From: Heterostelium multicystogenum
Lineage: Eukaryota > Evosea > Eumycetozoa > Acytosteliales > Acytosteliaceae
DNA length: 64,000 bases
Direction: 5' to 3'
Assembly: GCA_003667245.1 (NCBI GenBank)
Contig: RCNN01000051.1
Span: 62,001 to 126,000, forward strand
The notes under the pieces were generated by a model. It saw only the letters and a list, made by a program, of their open reading frames with translations. It was not told the DNA's origin and did no database searches. Numbering within the stretch: position 1 is the first letter of the stretch; each line of letters opens with the position of its first letter. A program made the position numbers and the translations under genes. Shown in pieces: positions 48,855 through 60,727 of this stretch.

Positions 48855-49571
48855 TTAGTTATGACGGAAAAACTTGAGACTGAGCCAGTTTAGATATACT
48901 GTAATGATTGTGACTGGTACCAACACTGGCAGTAGCAAGCAATAGTACCAATCGTATTTGATGAAATCCAATATTCGGTTGCCTGTGTCGGGCAGGAACT
49001 TTGATATCACCAGACAATAGGTTGTGAAAATAAAAAAAGTAACTGTACATAGTATTACGAGCCATCCATAGCACACGGTCTGATCGTTGTCGTAGCTATT
49101 GAATCTCTGCATTGGTTTGTATTTCTTTCTTGCCGGTGGTGTGTTGTTACTGGTAGTTGTCGAAGAAGAGGAGGAAGACGGTGTTGTTGGTGTATTATGT
49201 ACATTTGTATGTTGCACATGCATTTGATTTTGATAATGATGATGTTGCTGTTGCTGTTGATGTTGATGTTGTTGTTGCTGTTGCATCTGTTGATAGTGTA
49301 GTATTTGCTGTGCCATATTCATGTTCATATTCATATTCATATTCAAATTGATATTCATTTGTTGTGTCTTTAAGCCTGCTCTATTGTTTGCGAGTGAGCT
49401 GGTGGGCAGCGGAGGGAACTGTGTATTTAGACTACCATAGCTGCCAGAGAGTGAACTCATATTTGGCTGTGAAGGAGTCCTCCTATGTAAGATGATTGGA
49501 GCATTGCTGGTTGTTGTGCTAATACTAGGTGAAGTGTCACCACTGTTGTCGAAGCTGTGTGAACCGGACAT
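48855..49571 (-). CDS. pigY: PIG-Y, GPI-GlcNAc transferase subunit, with long low-complexity N-terminus
   Basis: An intact single-exon ORF of 238 residues. The first 165 are low complexity: S/T/N-rich, an MNMNMN run, then Q/H-rich. The last 75 form two membrane segments (VILCTVTFFIFTTYCLVISKFL and YYCLLLPVLVPVTIITVYLN, about residues 168-190 and 205-225) and end WLSLKFFRHN. The pattern YYCLLLPxxxPVxxxxVYxxWLxxKLFRHN matches the end of PIG-Y (human: FRHN). PIG-Y stabilises the ER enzyme that makes the first GPI intermediate. The human protein is about 71 residues, so the N-terminal extension is extra, though similar extensions are common in dictyostelids. Confidence 0.72.
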   Translation of the reverse strand: MSGSHSFDNSGDTSPSISTTTSNAPIILHRRTPSQPNMSSLSGSYGSLNTQFPPLPTSSLANNRAGLKTQQMNINLNMNMNMNMNMAQQILHYQQMQQQQQHQHQQQQQHHHYQNQMHVQHTNVHNTPTTPSSSSSSTTTSNNTPPARKKYKPMQRFNSYDNDQTVCYGWLVILCTVTFFIFTTYCLVISKFLPDTGNRILDFIKYDWYYCLLLPVLVPVTIITVYLNWLSLKFFRHN

Positions 49572-50833
49572 TCAAGATTCAAAGCGTAGTCACATCAATT
49601 AGCTAAGCTGCACTCAGACACTCGACTAATGATACAATAAAGATATGTGGGTGTGTTTTATTTTAATTTTTATTTTTTAATTTAAATTTGGGAGCGATGT
49701 AGAAACCACCAGATCTGTCTTGCTCTCAGACTCTCAAGAGAAGTACCTCCCTAGTCCCTAGTGTCTCTGCTCTAGGGATACATCACACTCAAAATCATTG
49801 TATACATAATTTACACTCAAAATGGTAATATCTTTAATTTGGTTCTTTCTAAACTTAACTTATTTAGATTGTTATAACTAGTCAGATAGTAGGAAGAGAA
49901 TAAGGTAAATCCAAGAAAGATCAATTTTATAAAGGGGTTATGAATTCATAATTATGTATTCTATTGATTATCCAATTTTATTTGGAGCTATAAAGATTTA
50001 TTTAAAGATTGATTGTTTAATAAAAACCAAATCCAAATTTTACACCACCTGTGAGTGGTTGTGAAGAGGGTATAATTGTAACCTGGTTTTTAAAAGAAGG
50101 TCTGACTTGTTGATGATATCATGTCACTTTGTGCGCTAACAAATTCATATAAAAAAACTAAAATCTATCATTTTTATTGTTGTTTTTGAGTTCTTTGCAC
50201 TGTTTTAAAAACTAAAAACGAATCAACCTACTGAGCGTCAAACATTTCGACAGTCTACAAACAAACTAACAAACATAATATTATTCAAAGTATCCAACAA
50301 ATAAATATATATAATTTATTATTTACAATATAAAGATATATATATATATTTTTAAATTCATGTCTTGTCTTGTCTTACTTTGGCAATTTAGTTAAACAGA
50401 AAGATATTTGATTCTTTGACGATTCTTATAAATAGAATTAGATTAACACAAAATCCAACTAACAACACCAACACAACAACCAAGACTCAGACATAGTATT
50501 CTAAACAACGAATTTGATACTATTAGTTTATCTTAGTTTAGTTTTTGTTTTTCAAAAGAGTACCTTTTATTTCAAAATCTGCATTTGAATCTCGAAATTA
50601 AAATTAAGATCCAACTACACAAATAACATTAATATCAATAGATCTCAAGATTATTATTGTTTTTTTCAAATTTCTATTTTTTAAACTATTATTTATATAT
50701 ATAGTCATAGAGTTATATTTATTAATTACCAGTAAAGAATTATTTAAGTTTACATCCATCCATCCATCTCTTTTCTTTATTTTATTTATTATATACAGAA
50801 ACACGCTAAACGCAACTTAATAATAATTAGAAA
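49572..50833. other. Divergent intergenic region, about 1.3 kb
   Basis: Holds both promoters of pigY (minus) and the TMEM164-like gene (plus). Near 49725-49790 it is GC-richer and has short inverted repeats (CCCTAG and CTAGGG). No gene is recognised, and the segment could be a small RNA or just leader. A minus-strand 66-codon frame at 50604-50804 is N/I-rich and not convincing. Confidence 0.4.
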
Positions 50834-51886
50834 ATGGCTACAATGTTCGAAGACTGTTTTAAAATGGATAAGCTCCACGATGTAAGTATTAAAGTTGAAA
50901 TCAATCAATTAATATTAAAAGAGTATTATATATTAATTAAAAGTTGATTGATCATTGTTGTAGTTTAAATTGTTGACATCTTTTAGGTGTCATTGCTAGT
51001 TGTATATCATACTACCTTAGACCCAAACCATATAAAATACCAACAAGGTTGAGCACGAAAAACTACAAATTATCATTTATGGAACATGTTTTAGGTGCAA
51101 TTTTAATTGCTTGTATCATTACAAATGTTGGAATTAGAGTTGCCAAAGGAGTACCTCACTGGTTGGTAGGTAAACAAATTAAATACCATAGAAACAGCAA
51201 TGATATCTTCATTTCATAACTGACTGATTCATTCCACACTTTTAATTAGTGTCAACCATGCCATGTACTTTCATTTTTACTTGTATATGTTTATATATTA
51301 CTGTGATTTAGATACCAGAGCATTTCATTATTATTTCTATTCCATGTGGATGCCGTATGTATTACTTCAAACAATTCCATCTTTTGAATATTTATTAATG
51401 AATTTATTATAATAGTGTAATTGGATTATTATCTCCACCAAATGAAAGTTGGTTCACAATGGTGGTGGGAGCCACACGTATTCTATGTTCACCATGTCTT
51501 GTTGTTGGCAATTCCATACTATTATTTTAGTTTTCAACCACAGATTCCACCCACATCTCGAAAGTCAAACTTCATCACATCCAGATTACAAAGTAGATCA
51601 CATCACCAATCAAATGAGTCGTTTCCGTTTCTTCAATCACATCTTTGGATTCGGTGTTATCTATCATGCATTCTTTTTGGCAAATCTTGGACTCTACTTG
51701 GACGAGGATTTCGATTCACTACGTTGCAGATTCTCAGGTGGTGAAATATTTGGAATCTATTGGCGAGAGGCACTCGTCACTCTCTGTTACATTGCATCCA
51801 TCCTTTTTGCATGGTTGCCAGATCACTTTGCTCACAAACACTTCATCAAAAAATCAATGTTGAAAAAGCAGAAAGCAATCAAGTAA
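50834..51886 (+). CDS. TMEM164-like multi-pass membrane protein (frameshifted)
   Basis: Exon 1 (50834-50881) encodes MATMFEDCFKMDKLHD. Later exons give hydrophobic segments: EHVLGAILIACIITNVGIRV, CQPCHVLSFLLVYVYILL, WMPVIGLLSPPNES and HVFYVHHVLLLAIPYYYF. A further pair follows (FNHIFGFGVIYHAFFLANLG, VTLCYIASILFAWLPDHF), ending in a basic tail. The PCHV motif and the LLSPPNES ... YVHHVLLLAIPYY block follow human TMEM164 (PCHV, LLFPVVNT, YIQHVMLYVVPIY). TMEM164 is reported as an acyltransferase-like protein needed for ATG5-dependent autophagosome formation in ferroptosis. The NPCHV-type motif is kept as QPCHV. Several introns and at least three slips (near 51305, 51475 and 51590) complicate the frame. 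Confidence 0.6.
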
Positions 51887-52076
51887 CAAGACCGTTGCCA
51901 ATAAAACCAAGATAAATTAATAACATTAGCAGGAATTGATTACATTTAAATAGTTAATATAATATTAATATATTTAGTTGGAATTAATGTTGGCCAGAAA
52001 TCAATTACATATTAAAGTAATTGCTTCTAATTTAATTTTCTATAATAGATTTAGAATTTGATTTTTTTCTTGATCT

Positions 52077-55000
52077 TCATCTTGGTCTTTCCTCTTCAGT
52101 GTCAGTTGAATCACTTTCGTCTTTGCGTGCGGATTTGGAAGATCCTTTCGTTACAAGTTCATCTTCGTCGTAGACTGCATGTAAAACCTTTCTTCCAATT
52201 TCTGGTGAATTGTCCTTTGACTACTGAATCAATTGATTTCGATGGGTCCTCTTTGTTCCATGTAGACAGCTCGATGACATTGTTACGATCCTCCAGATTC
52301 ATTCCATAGTTGTCCATAAACTCGCAAACATCATCGATTGCTTCTTTACCATTTTGGGCTAGTGGTTGAATTAGGTAGTGTTTATACATTGGAGTACAGT
52401 AGAGTCTGGTTTCCTTAAGACTTGCATGCGAGGCTGAATTTGAAATTCTTGCATGCAGTTGAAGTTCTCTTATGAATCTCTGTTGCTTATTTGCATTTGA
52501 ATATTTACCAAAGAACCTAAAGAAGTGATTTGTGAGTTGTTTGTCGATGAGAAAGTTGTTGTAGCTGTACATACGATGGGAATGAAGGATATCCTGAACT
52601 TCCAGAAATATAGGTGGCTTGGAATTACTGATGAAAGTACACCATAGGCAGGCAAAAGATTGAAATTCTCAAACATGTTCTTACTGAATATATCACCATC
52701 ACTTATAGAGTCGGCAGCCATCGAAAACAATTCCAAATCGCTGTATTTTTGGCGTATTGGTTTCTTTGGTTTGGTATGTTGTTCAAGTAGTTTTCCTATA
52801 TAAATGTTAAAATTTGATCATGTAGAATATATTCTTACTCTTGACTTACTTGAATAAATAAATGGGACAATAGAAAAATCAGTCCAGTAGAAGCTTAGTT
52901 TCTCAATCAATCGATTGAGTACTATCACATTGAAGGAGTCTTTGTGTTCCTGTAAATGGTCCAAGCTCATAGTCTTTAATTGATTTTCCAATACTAGTGT
53001 TGTCATTGATTGAGTTAGTGATTGTTATAGTTCATTTCTTTACTTCCAACTTACGTTTGTTGAATATTGTTATGAGTGGCTTGCACCTGTGACCTACTCA
53101 GCATTTGGAGAGTTGTAATCGATTGTCTAATATCACAATTGGTACTTTTCAAAAATCTTTTCCACCATGTATCTATTCATAATCATATTCTCGTGTTTGG
53201 CAATCTGGAGTAGTCGACTACTTACCTCCTCTGGTTTTTGGACTAATGTTGTATGAAAATAATTAATTAATATCTTGCGAGTTGTCGTTTTTTAGGATGA
53301 AGTTATAGATAAATACGCTTTGAATTTCAAATCTAAACAATAGTTCTTTAGGGTAGAAAGTTTCTTTGCTGTAATAGTCGTTGCATATACAAATGATTGG
53401 TGTTCATGGTGCTCTTTATCATTTCGAGGACCACAGAAAGTCCACCTTTGTCAGAGTTACCAGTGGAGCCATCAATTTCGTCCATGATGATGGCAATTCT
53501 CTTTTTGTCCGGCTTGGCACTCTTCTGTTTGTGGAATTTTGGTTAGTTAGGTGGGTGGTATTATGGCGAGTATTTCTACATACATTTGAAAAGAACTCTG
53601 TAATGAAATGACTGTCTGAGACTCCGCTCAATCTCTTTTGGATTTCAGATTTACATCTAGTATCACTTGCATTAAACTCGATTGGTTCAAAGCCAGCTTC
53701 TTTACAAATCATTACGGCTGCCGATGTCTTACCAATTCCAGGAGGTCCAGAAAGCAAAGGCAGCTTTCAAATATGGTCCCACCTCTTTGTTCTTTGCTTC
53801 CTTCTCCTTTTTCTTTTTGGTTGAGGCTTTTGCCTTTGACTTCTTTTTGGATCTTCATCTTCACTATCTTCTTCATTCTCGTTGGAACAGGTTTTTTTTT
53901 TTCAGGTAGTTTGGCTTTAGCCCATTGTTTCAGCCAACTGGTAAAGCTGGCAATTTGTTTGGCATTACCAATTAAATCGGAAGATTGTTTTGGTTTATAT
54001 TTGTCGACCCACAGCATATTATTTCCAGTTGGTATGCTCTTGATTGAATTTGGTACTATGATATGCTTCATTTCATCTTTAACTTGCTGGATATCGCGGT
54101 TCAGATCTTTGGTGGTATATGCTGGACGGGTGTAGTTGGTGGTGGTGGTAGTGGTGGGGAGTGTTAGTGAGGATGCTTGCTTGAATGATCCAACCATTGG
54201 TTTTAGAGGAAGTAATTTAAGTTTTGGTTTGAGTTCCTGCGAGGATGTAATGGATGGTTGTGATGATTGAGATGAGGGTTGAGTATCCTTCATTTCAACA
54301 TCATTTGGCTCTTTCTTTACTTTGGGTGATGGTTTAGGAGATGCTCTGGAATTGGTTGCTGGGATCTTGTCTTCTGGTTCTGACGTTTCAATATCTTCCT
54401 CTTTCATGACAATATCTTTGATCTCTTGTTGAACAATGGTACCTTTAGTCTCCTTTTTGACAGTAATGTCAGGAGTTTGTTGAATTCCTTTTGTTTCATT
54501 CTCCTCCTCTTCTCCTTCTTCTTCATCTATTTCTTCTTCACCTGCATCCCACTTCATCACTGACTGATTTATTCTTCATGCTGTCATTGACCATCTTGAG
54601 GACATCATCTTCTGAAATAAGTGGACATTTATATTTCTTTGCTTTTTCCAACTTACATTCGCCAGCTTGGTCTCCAACCACCATATAATGTAGCTTCTTT
54701 GTAATTGAATTCAACATGGTGCCACCATGACGCTGAATAATATCTTTCATCTCATCACGTTCGAAGCTGTCAAGTACACCAGTAATTAAGAAGTTCAATC
54801 CTTTCAAACAACTTGAAGTACCAACTGGGAAAGGTTTCGATCCATGGTTTGGAGGTGGAGGAGCCTTTTCTCCTCTGAATTTCTTCATCAAAAAATTCAC
54901 GCTTTCTTGCTTTTTTCTTTGCCTCTTCTTCGAGCTCCTCGGGAGTCTTACCATCATGGATTGTGGTTCCTTTGGCCACGACCTTCTTTTTGGCTGGACC

Positions 55001-56420
55001 ATCCATTTGAATATCGGATTTCTTTTGATTTCGAGTTACTAGCTTTAGGCTTAGCAGAGGACTTTGAAGCTGGTTTTTCAGGTAACTTTGCAGAGGATTT
55101 AGATTTTGAGCTGCTTGGTTTGGAAGGTGTTGACTTTGTTTTGTTATCCTCCTCCTCAGTTAATTCGTTGTCATCCTCTAACATATCTTCAGAGTATGAC
55201 CTTACGAGATTGCTCTTTGGTTTGTGATCATCCTCGCTTTCAGTATCCTCTTCAAATGTCAAAGTTCTTATTTCTGCTGCTTGAAGATGACGGAGTGGGT
55301 TGGGATTTCTTAGTGGTACTGGTTGGTGTCTTCTTAGAGGGTGAATCCAACGATTCGAATGGACTGAAAAGGTTGTACACTCCTTTTTCTTGAGGAGGTG
55401 TTCTTAGTTGCTCGAGTTCTTCTTTAATTGGACTTTTATAGTTGGAATTGTAGTTCTTGTTTGATTTATGTGGTGATTGTTGAGTTGGAGTTGATTGATT
55501 CGAATTTGGAGGTTGAGATCTTTTCATTTCTTTATTTGGTACTTCCAGTTCATCATCAGATAAAAAAAGATCTGGATCAAACTTTGACTTTGATTTCTTA
55601 TTCTGATTACCATTGGCAGAAGTTTCAAATACAAGTGATGGTCTTCCGTTTTAACTGATGGCGATTTATCTCTTTGTTTTTCTCTTTCTTTCTCTTTAGC
55701 TTTTTCCTTTTCTTTTTCCTTTTCCTTCGCTTTCTCTTTCTCTTTCTCATTATTTACTGGTTTGCTGTCCTCAGATTCATCGAAAATATCATCATCTTCA
55801 AACATGTTTCTATTTGTAATTGGCCTTCTCTTTTGGGATATTACAATATCATCATCTGATTCGCCTTTCTCCGACTTAACTGATAAGGTTGTTTTGCTTT
55901 TTGATGATGATTTCCTTGGTGATTCCGAGCTATTGAGACTTTTTGAAGAAGATGATGACTTAACTTTCTTTAAATCTTGTTTATGACCATTGCTACTCTC
56001 ATTACTGCTGCCACTGTTGACTATATCAATATCCAAATTCTCCTTGTCACTATCAGGATCAATATACTTTCTCTTTGTTAAAAGTGAACTGTTCTTTTCC
56101 TTATTACTATTAGTATTCTCAGTATCTCTACTTCTGTTCTTTGACGGTGAGTCTGTTGTCGTTTTCTCTTTTAATACACCAGCAGCAGGTGCCTTCTTAG
56201 GAGGGTCTTTAAAATCATCGTCGTTATTTTGACTGCTTTGAAAGAAAGTACGATCTAATATCATTCTTCTATTTAAATATTTCAAGTATCAATATCAATA
56301 TCGGTACCAATAATATCACAATAATAATAATATAATATGATGAGATCAGTTGCAACTGATATTTACTTTATTCGTAGAGCCATCAGTGCTACCACTTGTC
56401 TTTTTCTTTCGAGTTGACAT
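52077..56420 (-). CDS. rfc1: Replication factor C subunit 1 (RFC1), frameshifted
   Basis: Largest subunit of the clamp loader that opens PCNA. The start at 56420 ([14 protein letters not shown]) is followed by an intron and [11 protein letters not shown], a PCNA-interacting PIP box as in human RFC1 (DIRKFF). A very charged region with KEKE repeats and phosphorylation-prone S/D/K leads to the BRCT domain ([38 protein letters not shown]). The AAA+ module begins WVDKYKPK (the RFC1-type collar), then [12 protein letters not shown] (Walker A), [18 protein letters not shown] (Walker B) and PIICICND. The C-terminal collar has [10 protein letters not shown], then [11 protein letters not shown] and an acidic tail ending at 52077. 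About ten one-base slips must be crossed, including one just before Walker A. Introns are short, for example 53521-53579. The gene is essential, so the breaks are probably errors. Confidence 0.9.
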
Positions 56421-57320
56421 ATTGATTAAATTAACTTTTTATTATTGGTTGATTGTTGTTGTTAGTTGTTTACTAGTAGTATTTCATCAAAAGTAAACTA
56501 TGAACTAAACTTATTAAATATGCTTGCTAAACTCTAGAGTTTATTATTAATTATAAACAGATACTACTGTTATGATGTTAGTTCGAGTACTTGGTAACTA
56601 TGAAGTCTACTTAACACCCATATAATAAAAATAACAATAATATTGTTTGAATTCAAAGTTTTGGCGCAAATTTCCAGTAAAAAAAAAATGAATGAATGCA
56701 ACCATTGTTTTTATCTTATTCAAAAGGTCGATATTATTATCATGTGTGTTGTTGTCAGTATAAAGTTAGTGTGTCATATGATAGCATCATCATAATCATC
56801 AAAGACACTTAATAATAATAATAATAATTATGATTCTGTTTGTTTGCAATGTTTTAAAACTAAAACTAATGATTATATTTAAATATACAGTATTCACATG
56901 ATTGGTTAATCTTTTTACTAATAATAATACTAATAATATTGTAGTCCAAGTTATTATCTTTTATTGTATAACATATATGATCAAACAAGAATCATTATCA
57001 TTATCATTAATAATTATCATCATTAAGCTTGAAAATGAATTAATTATCTATCTTTGCAAAGCAAGGCAACAATTTATGAAAGTCTCTGCGCTCAACCATT
57101 TCTTGATCAAGAAATTATTTCATAAGAAAAAAAGAAGAATCATGAAAAACTACTATTTATATAATTTATAAAGGTAACAGAATGACATTTTTAAGATTAA
57201 ATAAATCAATACCTCCATATCATCATCATAATAGTATAAATAATATCGATTATAATATCTAATCTGAATTTTGTAGGATAACATAACATTGATTGATCAA
57301 TCAATAATTAAAGAGAGAGA
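56421..57320. other. Divergent intergenic region, about 900 bases
   Basis: Between rfc1 (minus) and the second TatD gene (plus); both promoters should lie here. It has AAT runs around 56815 and no credible gene. A 90-codon plus frame at 56902-57171 is I/K/N-rich and starts without a clear ATG context. Confidence 0.5.
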
Positions 57321-58553
57321 ATGAGTGATAATGACTTTCCAGTTTTAGGTTCAAAAGAATCGAAAAGAGCACCAAATAAAAATAATAAGCCAGTTAATGT
57401 TGCTGCTGGAAATGTAAATAGATATCAACAGCCAATGCAACCTGCACCAGTTCAACCAGTTGCACCAGTCGCTGCTGTTGCTTTTCCAAAGCCTGCAGGA
57501 GGTGTTAAGCAACCAATTGTATCTATTGCAGATATAGGTGCTAACCTAGCAGATAAATCATTTGAAAGAGACTTGAATGCTGTTTTAACCAAGTCTGGAA
57601 ATGTAAGTAATAGTAATAATAGTAATAATAATAACAATCTTGATTTGGAAATCTGGACACTGACAATCAATTTGAAAAAAACAAAAATATTATGATATAG
57701 AGAGGTGTAAATCATATTATTATCACTGGAACATCAATAAAGGTCGACGCAAAAGGCCTTGGAAATCATCGCAAAGTATAACAACAATGTTTCCAGGGGG
57801 CGTGAAGCTCTATTGCACTGCTGGTGTGCATCCACACGAAGCAGAGAGAGCACATCCAAATGCAATTGAGGATCTTCGTATGTTTGCCCTAAAAGAATCC
57901 AGGCGTTGTTGTTTCGCTCGGAGAATGCGGGTTGGACTTTGACCGTAACTTCTCATCGCCTCAGTCGCAGTGCGAAATGTTTGAGAAGCAGCTGCAGCTG
58001 GCAAATCGAGTTGAAAATGCCTCTGTTCATACATGAGCGTGCAGCACACCAAAAGTTCATCGAGATCGTTGGCAAGTATTGCAACGCCGGTACCATGCCA
58101 AAGTCGGTAGTCCACTGCTTCACCGGCACCAGAGCAGAGGTGGACGCTCTATCTCAAACTTGGTTTCTACATCGGTCTGACTGGAGTCATTACACAGGAT
58201 AAAAGAGGAAAGATACTGAGAGATATTCTATCGGCCAGAATAATTCCTCTGAATCGTCTGATGATTGAGACGGATGCACCCTATATGACACCACACGACA
58301 TGAGCGAAGAGGACAGCCAAAAGAAGCAACAGCATCCATCACACGGTGGTAAGCAACACCACCAACGTAATGAGCCAGCTTTCCTAACCTATGTCTTGGC
58401 GACAGTAGCCAAATGCTATGGAATTTCAATTGAAGAGGCCGCCAGAGCACCCTGAATACCACCAAAGAGTTTCTTCAATATTATTTAAAAAATACATTTT
58501 CTGGATTTCCAGTTGTTATTTACACCTGGGAACCACCACTTTCACCATGGTGA
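57321..58553 (+). CDS. TatD family DNase, second copy (frameshifted)
   Basis: TatD-type metal-dependent DNase of about 340 residues. The N-terminus is an extra 60-residue Q/P/V-rich extension ([19 protein letters not shown]). The family core follows: [17 protein letters not shown], the IITGTS strand, [11 protein letters not shown] (metal His), [18 protein letters not shown] (metal Glu), [19 protein letters not shown] and [12 protein letters not shown] with the closing Asp. The GECGLDFDR sequence marks the classical TatD/TATDN1-3 branch, unlike the diverged 2207-3084 gene. An intron joins SGN to RGVNHIII (57603-57700). Slips at about 57780, 57890, 57950, 58010, 58155 and 58455 break the frame, many near runs of G or A. 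Confidence 0.85.
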
Positions 58554-58667
58554 CTGTTGTTACTTTTGTTTTTATTTTTTTATAAAAACTTTGGTTTACA
58601 ACTGTATTTAAAGTATATTATTTATGTTGTTGGGAATTGCTTTGGCACATGATCATGTAAAAAGATA

Positions 58668-60488
58668 ATGAGTGAGCAACAGCAACAGCAACAACAACAG
58701 CAACAACAACAGGATTACATTGGCGGAATAAGTTTCATTAAAAAGAGTGAAGTTTGCTTATTGATACTAAAGTATTTGAAGGATGAGAAATACAATGAAA
58801 GCTTCGAAGTATTTACACGTGAGAGTCAATCTGTGACAAAGAATCTACAGAAGATTGCTAATCGTGGTGTAAAGAGCTTGCCTGCTTATTCTTAATGAAT
58901 ATGTTGTTTTAAAAGATGCTAAAAGAAGACATGATTCATTTGTTTCGAATTTGCTCATGAACAACCGCATTGGAACTGCTGATCCACTCTATCAAACTAT
59001 ACAGAATACTCTTGTTTCACTTCGAACTTTGCTTGATGACTATTCATCCTATCGAACGAATCTGTTCTCCATCCTTCCGCATCAGCAGCTACAGCCTCAT
59101 CATCTTCGTCAAACACAAACATACCGAACTCTCATTCACATCAAATCAAACCGATCATATCGAATTCTACTATCAACAACAGCAGTAGCAGTACCTATAA
59201 GCCACCCGCATCGATCTCATCTCTAAATAACAGTAACAGCAACAGTAATAATAATAATAACAATGACAAGAAAAGAAAGTTTGAAAATAGTATCAATACT
59301 TTTAGATCTGGTAATATTAATAGCCATAAGTCAATTACATTTAAAGCAAGTCATAGTGATAGTGATCGTAATAGCAATGGCAATGATAGTGTAAATAATA
59401 GTAGTAATCAAAATGATATAGTTCCTGCAACAATTGACTTGACAACACCAACTAAGGCATTGAGGACATCTCCGCAAGGTGGTGTTTCAAAGCGAAAGAA
59501 TATGACACCAAAGAAATTAACAAGAACTGGAGATACTGATTTGTTCGATCAACAGGACAACAATGCTTCATCAAACTCAAGTTCATCTACTTCTGTGCTA
59601 CCTCTAACTGATTTTTGGAAAGAGTTTAGAAGAGCTACTAAGTAACCCTCATATTCATGAAAAGATAGCTGATCACATCAACTATGGACTGCAGCATCAA
59701 CAACAACAATATCAACAACATCAACAGCAGCAACAGCAGCAACAACAACAATCTAGTTCCACTCATTTTGATTCGAATCAAAACAATAACTATGGTAATA
59801 CTGGTTATGATGTAATAAACAATGATATGGCGTATGGAAAGACAACGTTGTCTGAGACTGATAGCATGGGACTACTCCTATCCGATATCAATTGGGATCT
59901 AGACAATATTGTTTCTTCAATTGAGGCAGATCCAGAGATTGGAGGATATGTACAGCAGCAGCTACAACAACAGCTTAGCAAGGTGGATCACATGAATATA
60001 GATTTTACGCAGGATTACTTTGAATCATCTAATAATGGCGATAGCAGTAACAACAACAATAATAATAATTCTTTGTCTCCAAAGAGAGATTCAAACTACG
60101 ATAATGATATACCATATAATTTTACACCTGGTGGTGGAAGGAGACTAGCAACGACACAAGAACCCATTTGCATACACCCATTTCAACATCTCAAAACCCA
60201 ATGTATAAACAAACTCAAGATTCAAGCAGGAGGCAACCTCTTTTTCCAATTGGTGAGGAAACAAATAAAACCAATCAAACTTCAACCACAACTACATCTA
60301 CAACTACCACAACTACCACAACTACAGCTGATGTCAATAACAGTAGCAATACTAACAATAATAATAATAACAATAATAATAATGAACATACCGATAACAA
60401 CAATGATAACAATAACAATAATAACAATACTATGATACCAGATAATATTGATGAATTCCTTTCAACGCTTAATTACAATGAAGATTGA
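58668..60488 (+). CDS. LisH-domain protein, NPAT-like start, low-complexity tail
   Basis: Poly-Q start (MSEQQQ...) then a LisH domain (KSEVCLLILKYLKDEKYNES, FEVFTRES) at about residues 25-55. It is followed by LILNEYVVLKDAKRRHD, and NPAT, the histone-gene transcription activator, has ILNEYV after its LisH. The rest is S/N/Q-rich and includes TPTKALRTSP, KRKNMTPKKL, SETDSMGLLLSDINWDLDNI (a possible acidic amphipathic activation segment) and poly-N stretches. It ends DEFLSTLNYNED. Slips occur near 58885, 59070 and 59640, plus a change near 60165, so the exact tail is uncertain. An NPAT-like transcriptional role is an inference from the first 90 residues only. Confidence 0.55.
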
Positions 60489-60727
60489 GGAATTCAAATT
60501 GAATATTGAAGTCAAAAATAAGATTTACACCCCCACTTGACTCATGACAAAAGATGTGATTCACTTCCATGTGTCAAATCATCAAATCTTACAAACTTGC
60601 GACTGACCAAATAAAGTATACTTTAAAATCAAACGAAACCCAAATTGAGTTCTAAATCTGATTAAATTAAATTTACATCACTTTTGAAAATATATAATAA
60701 TAATATTAATTTTAATTTAGATCAACA

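Noticed and set aside
49725..49790. Possible small RNA with CCCTAG/CTAGGG arms
   Set aside because: The stem is only six bases and no cloverleaf or box motif was found.
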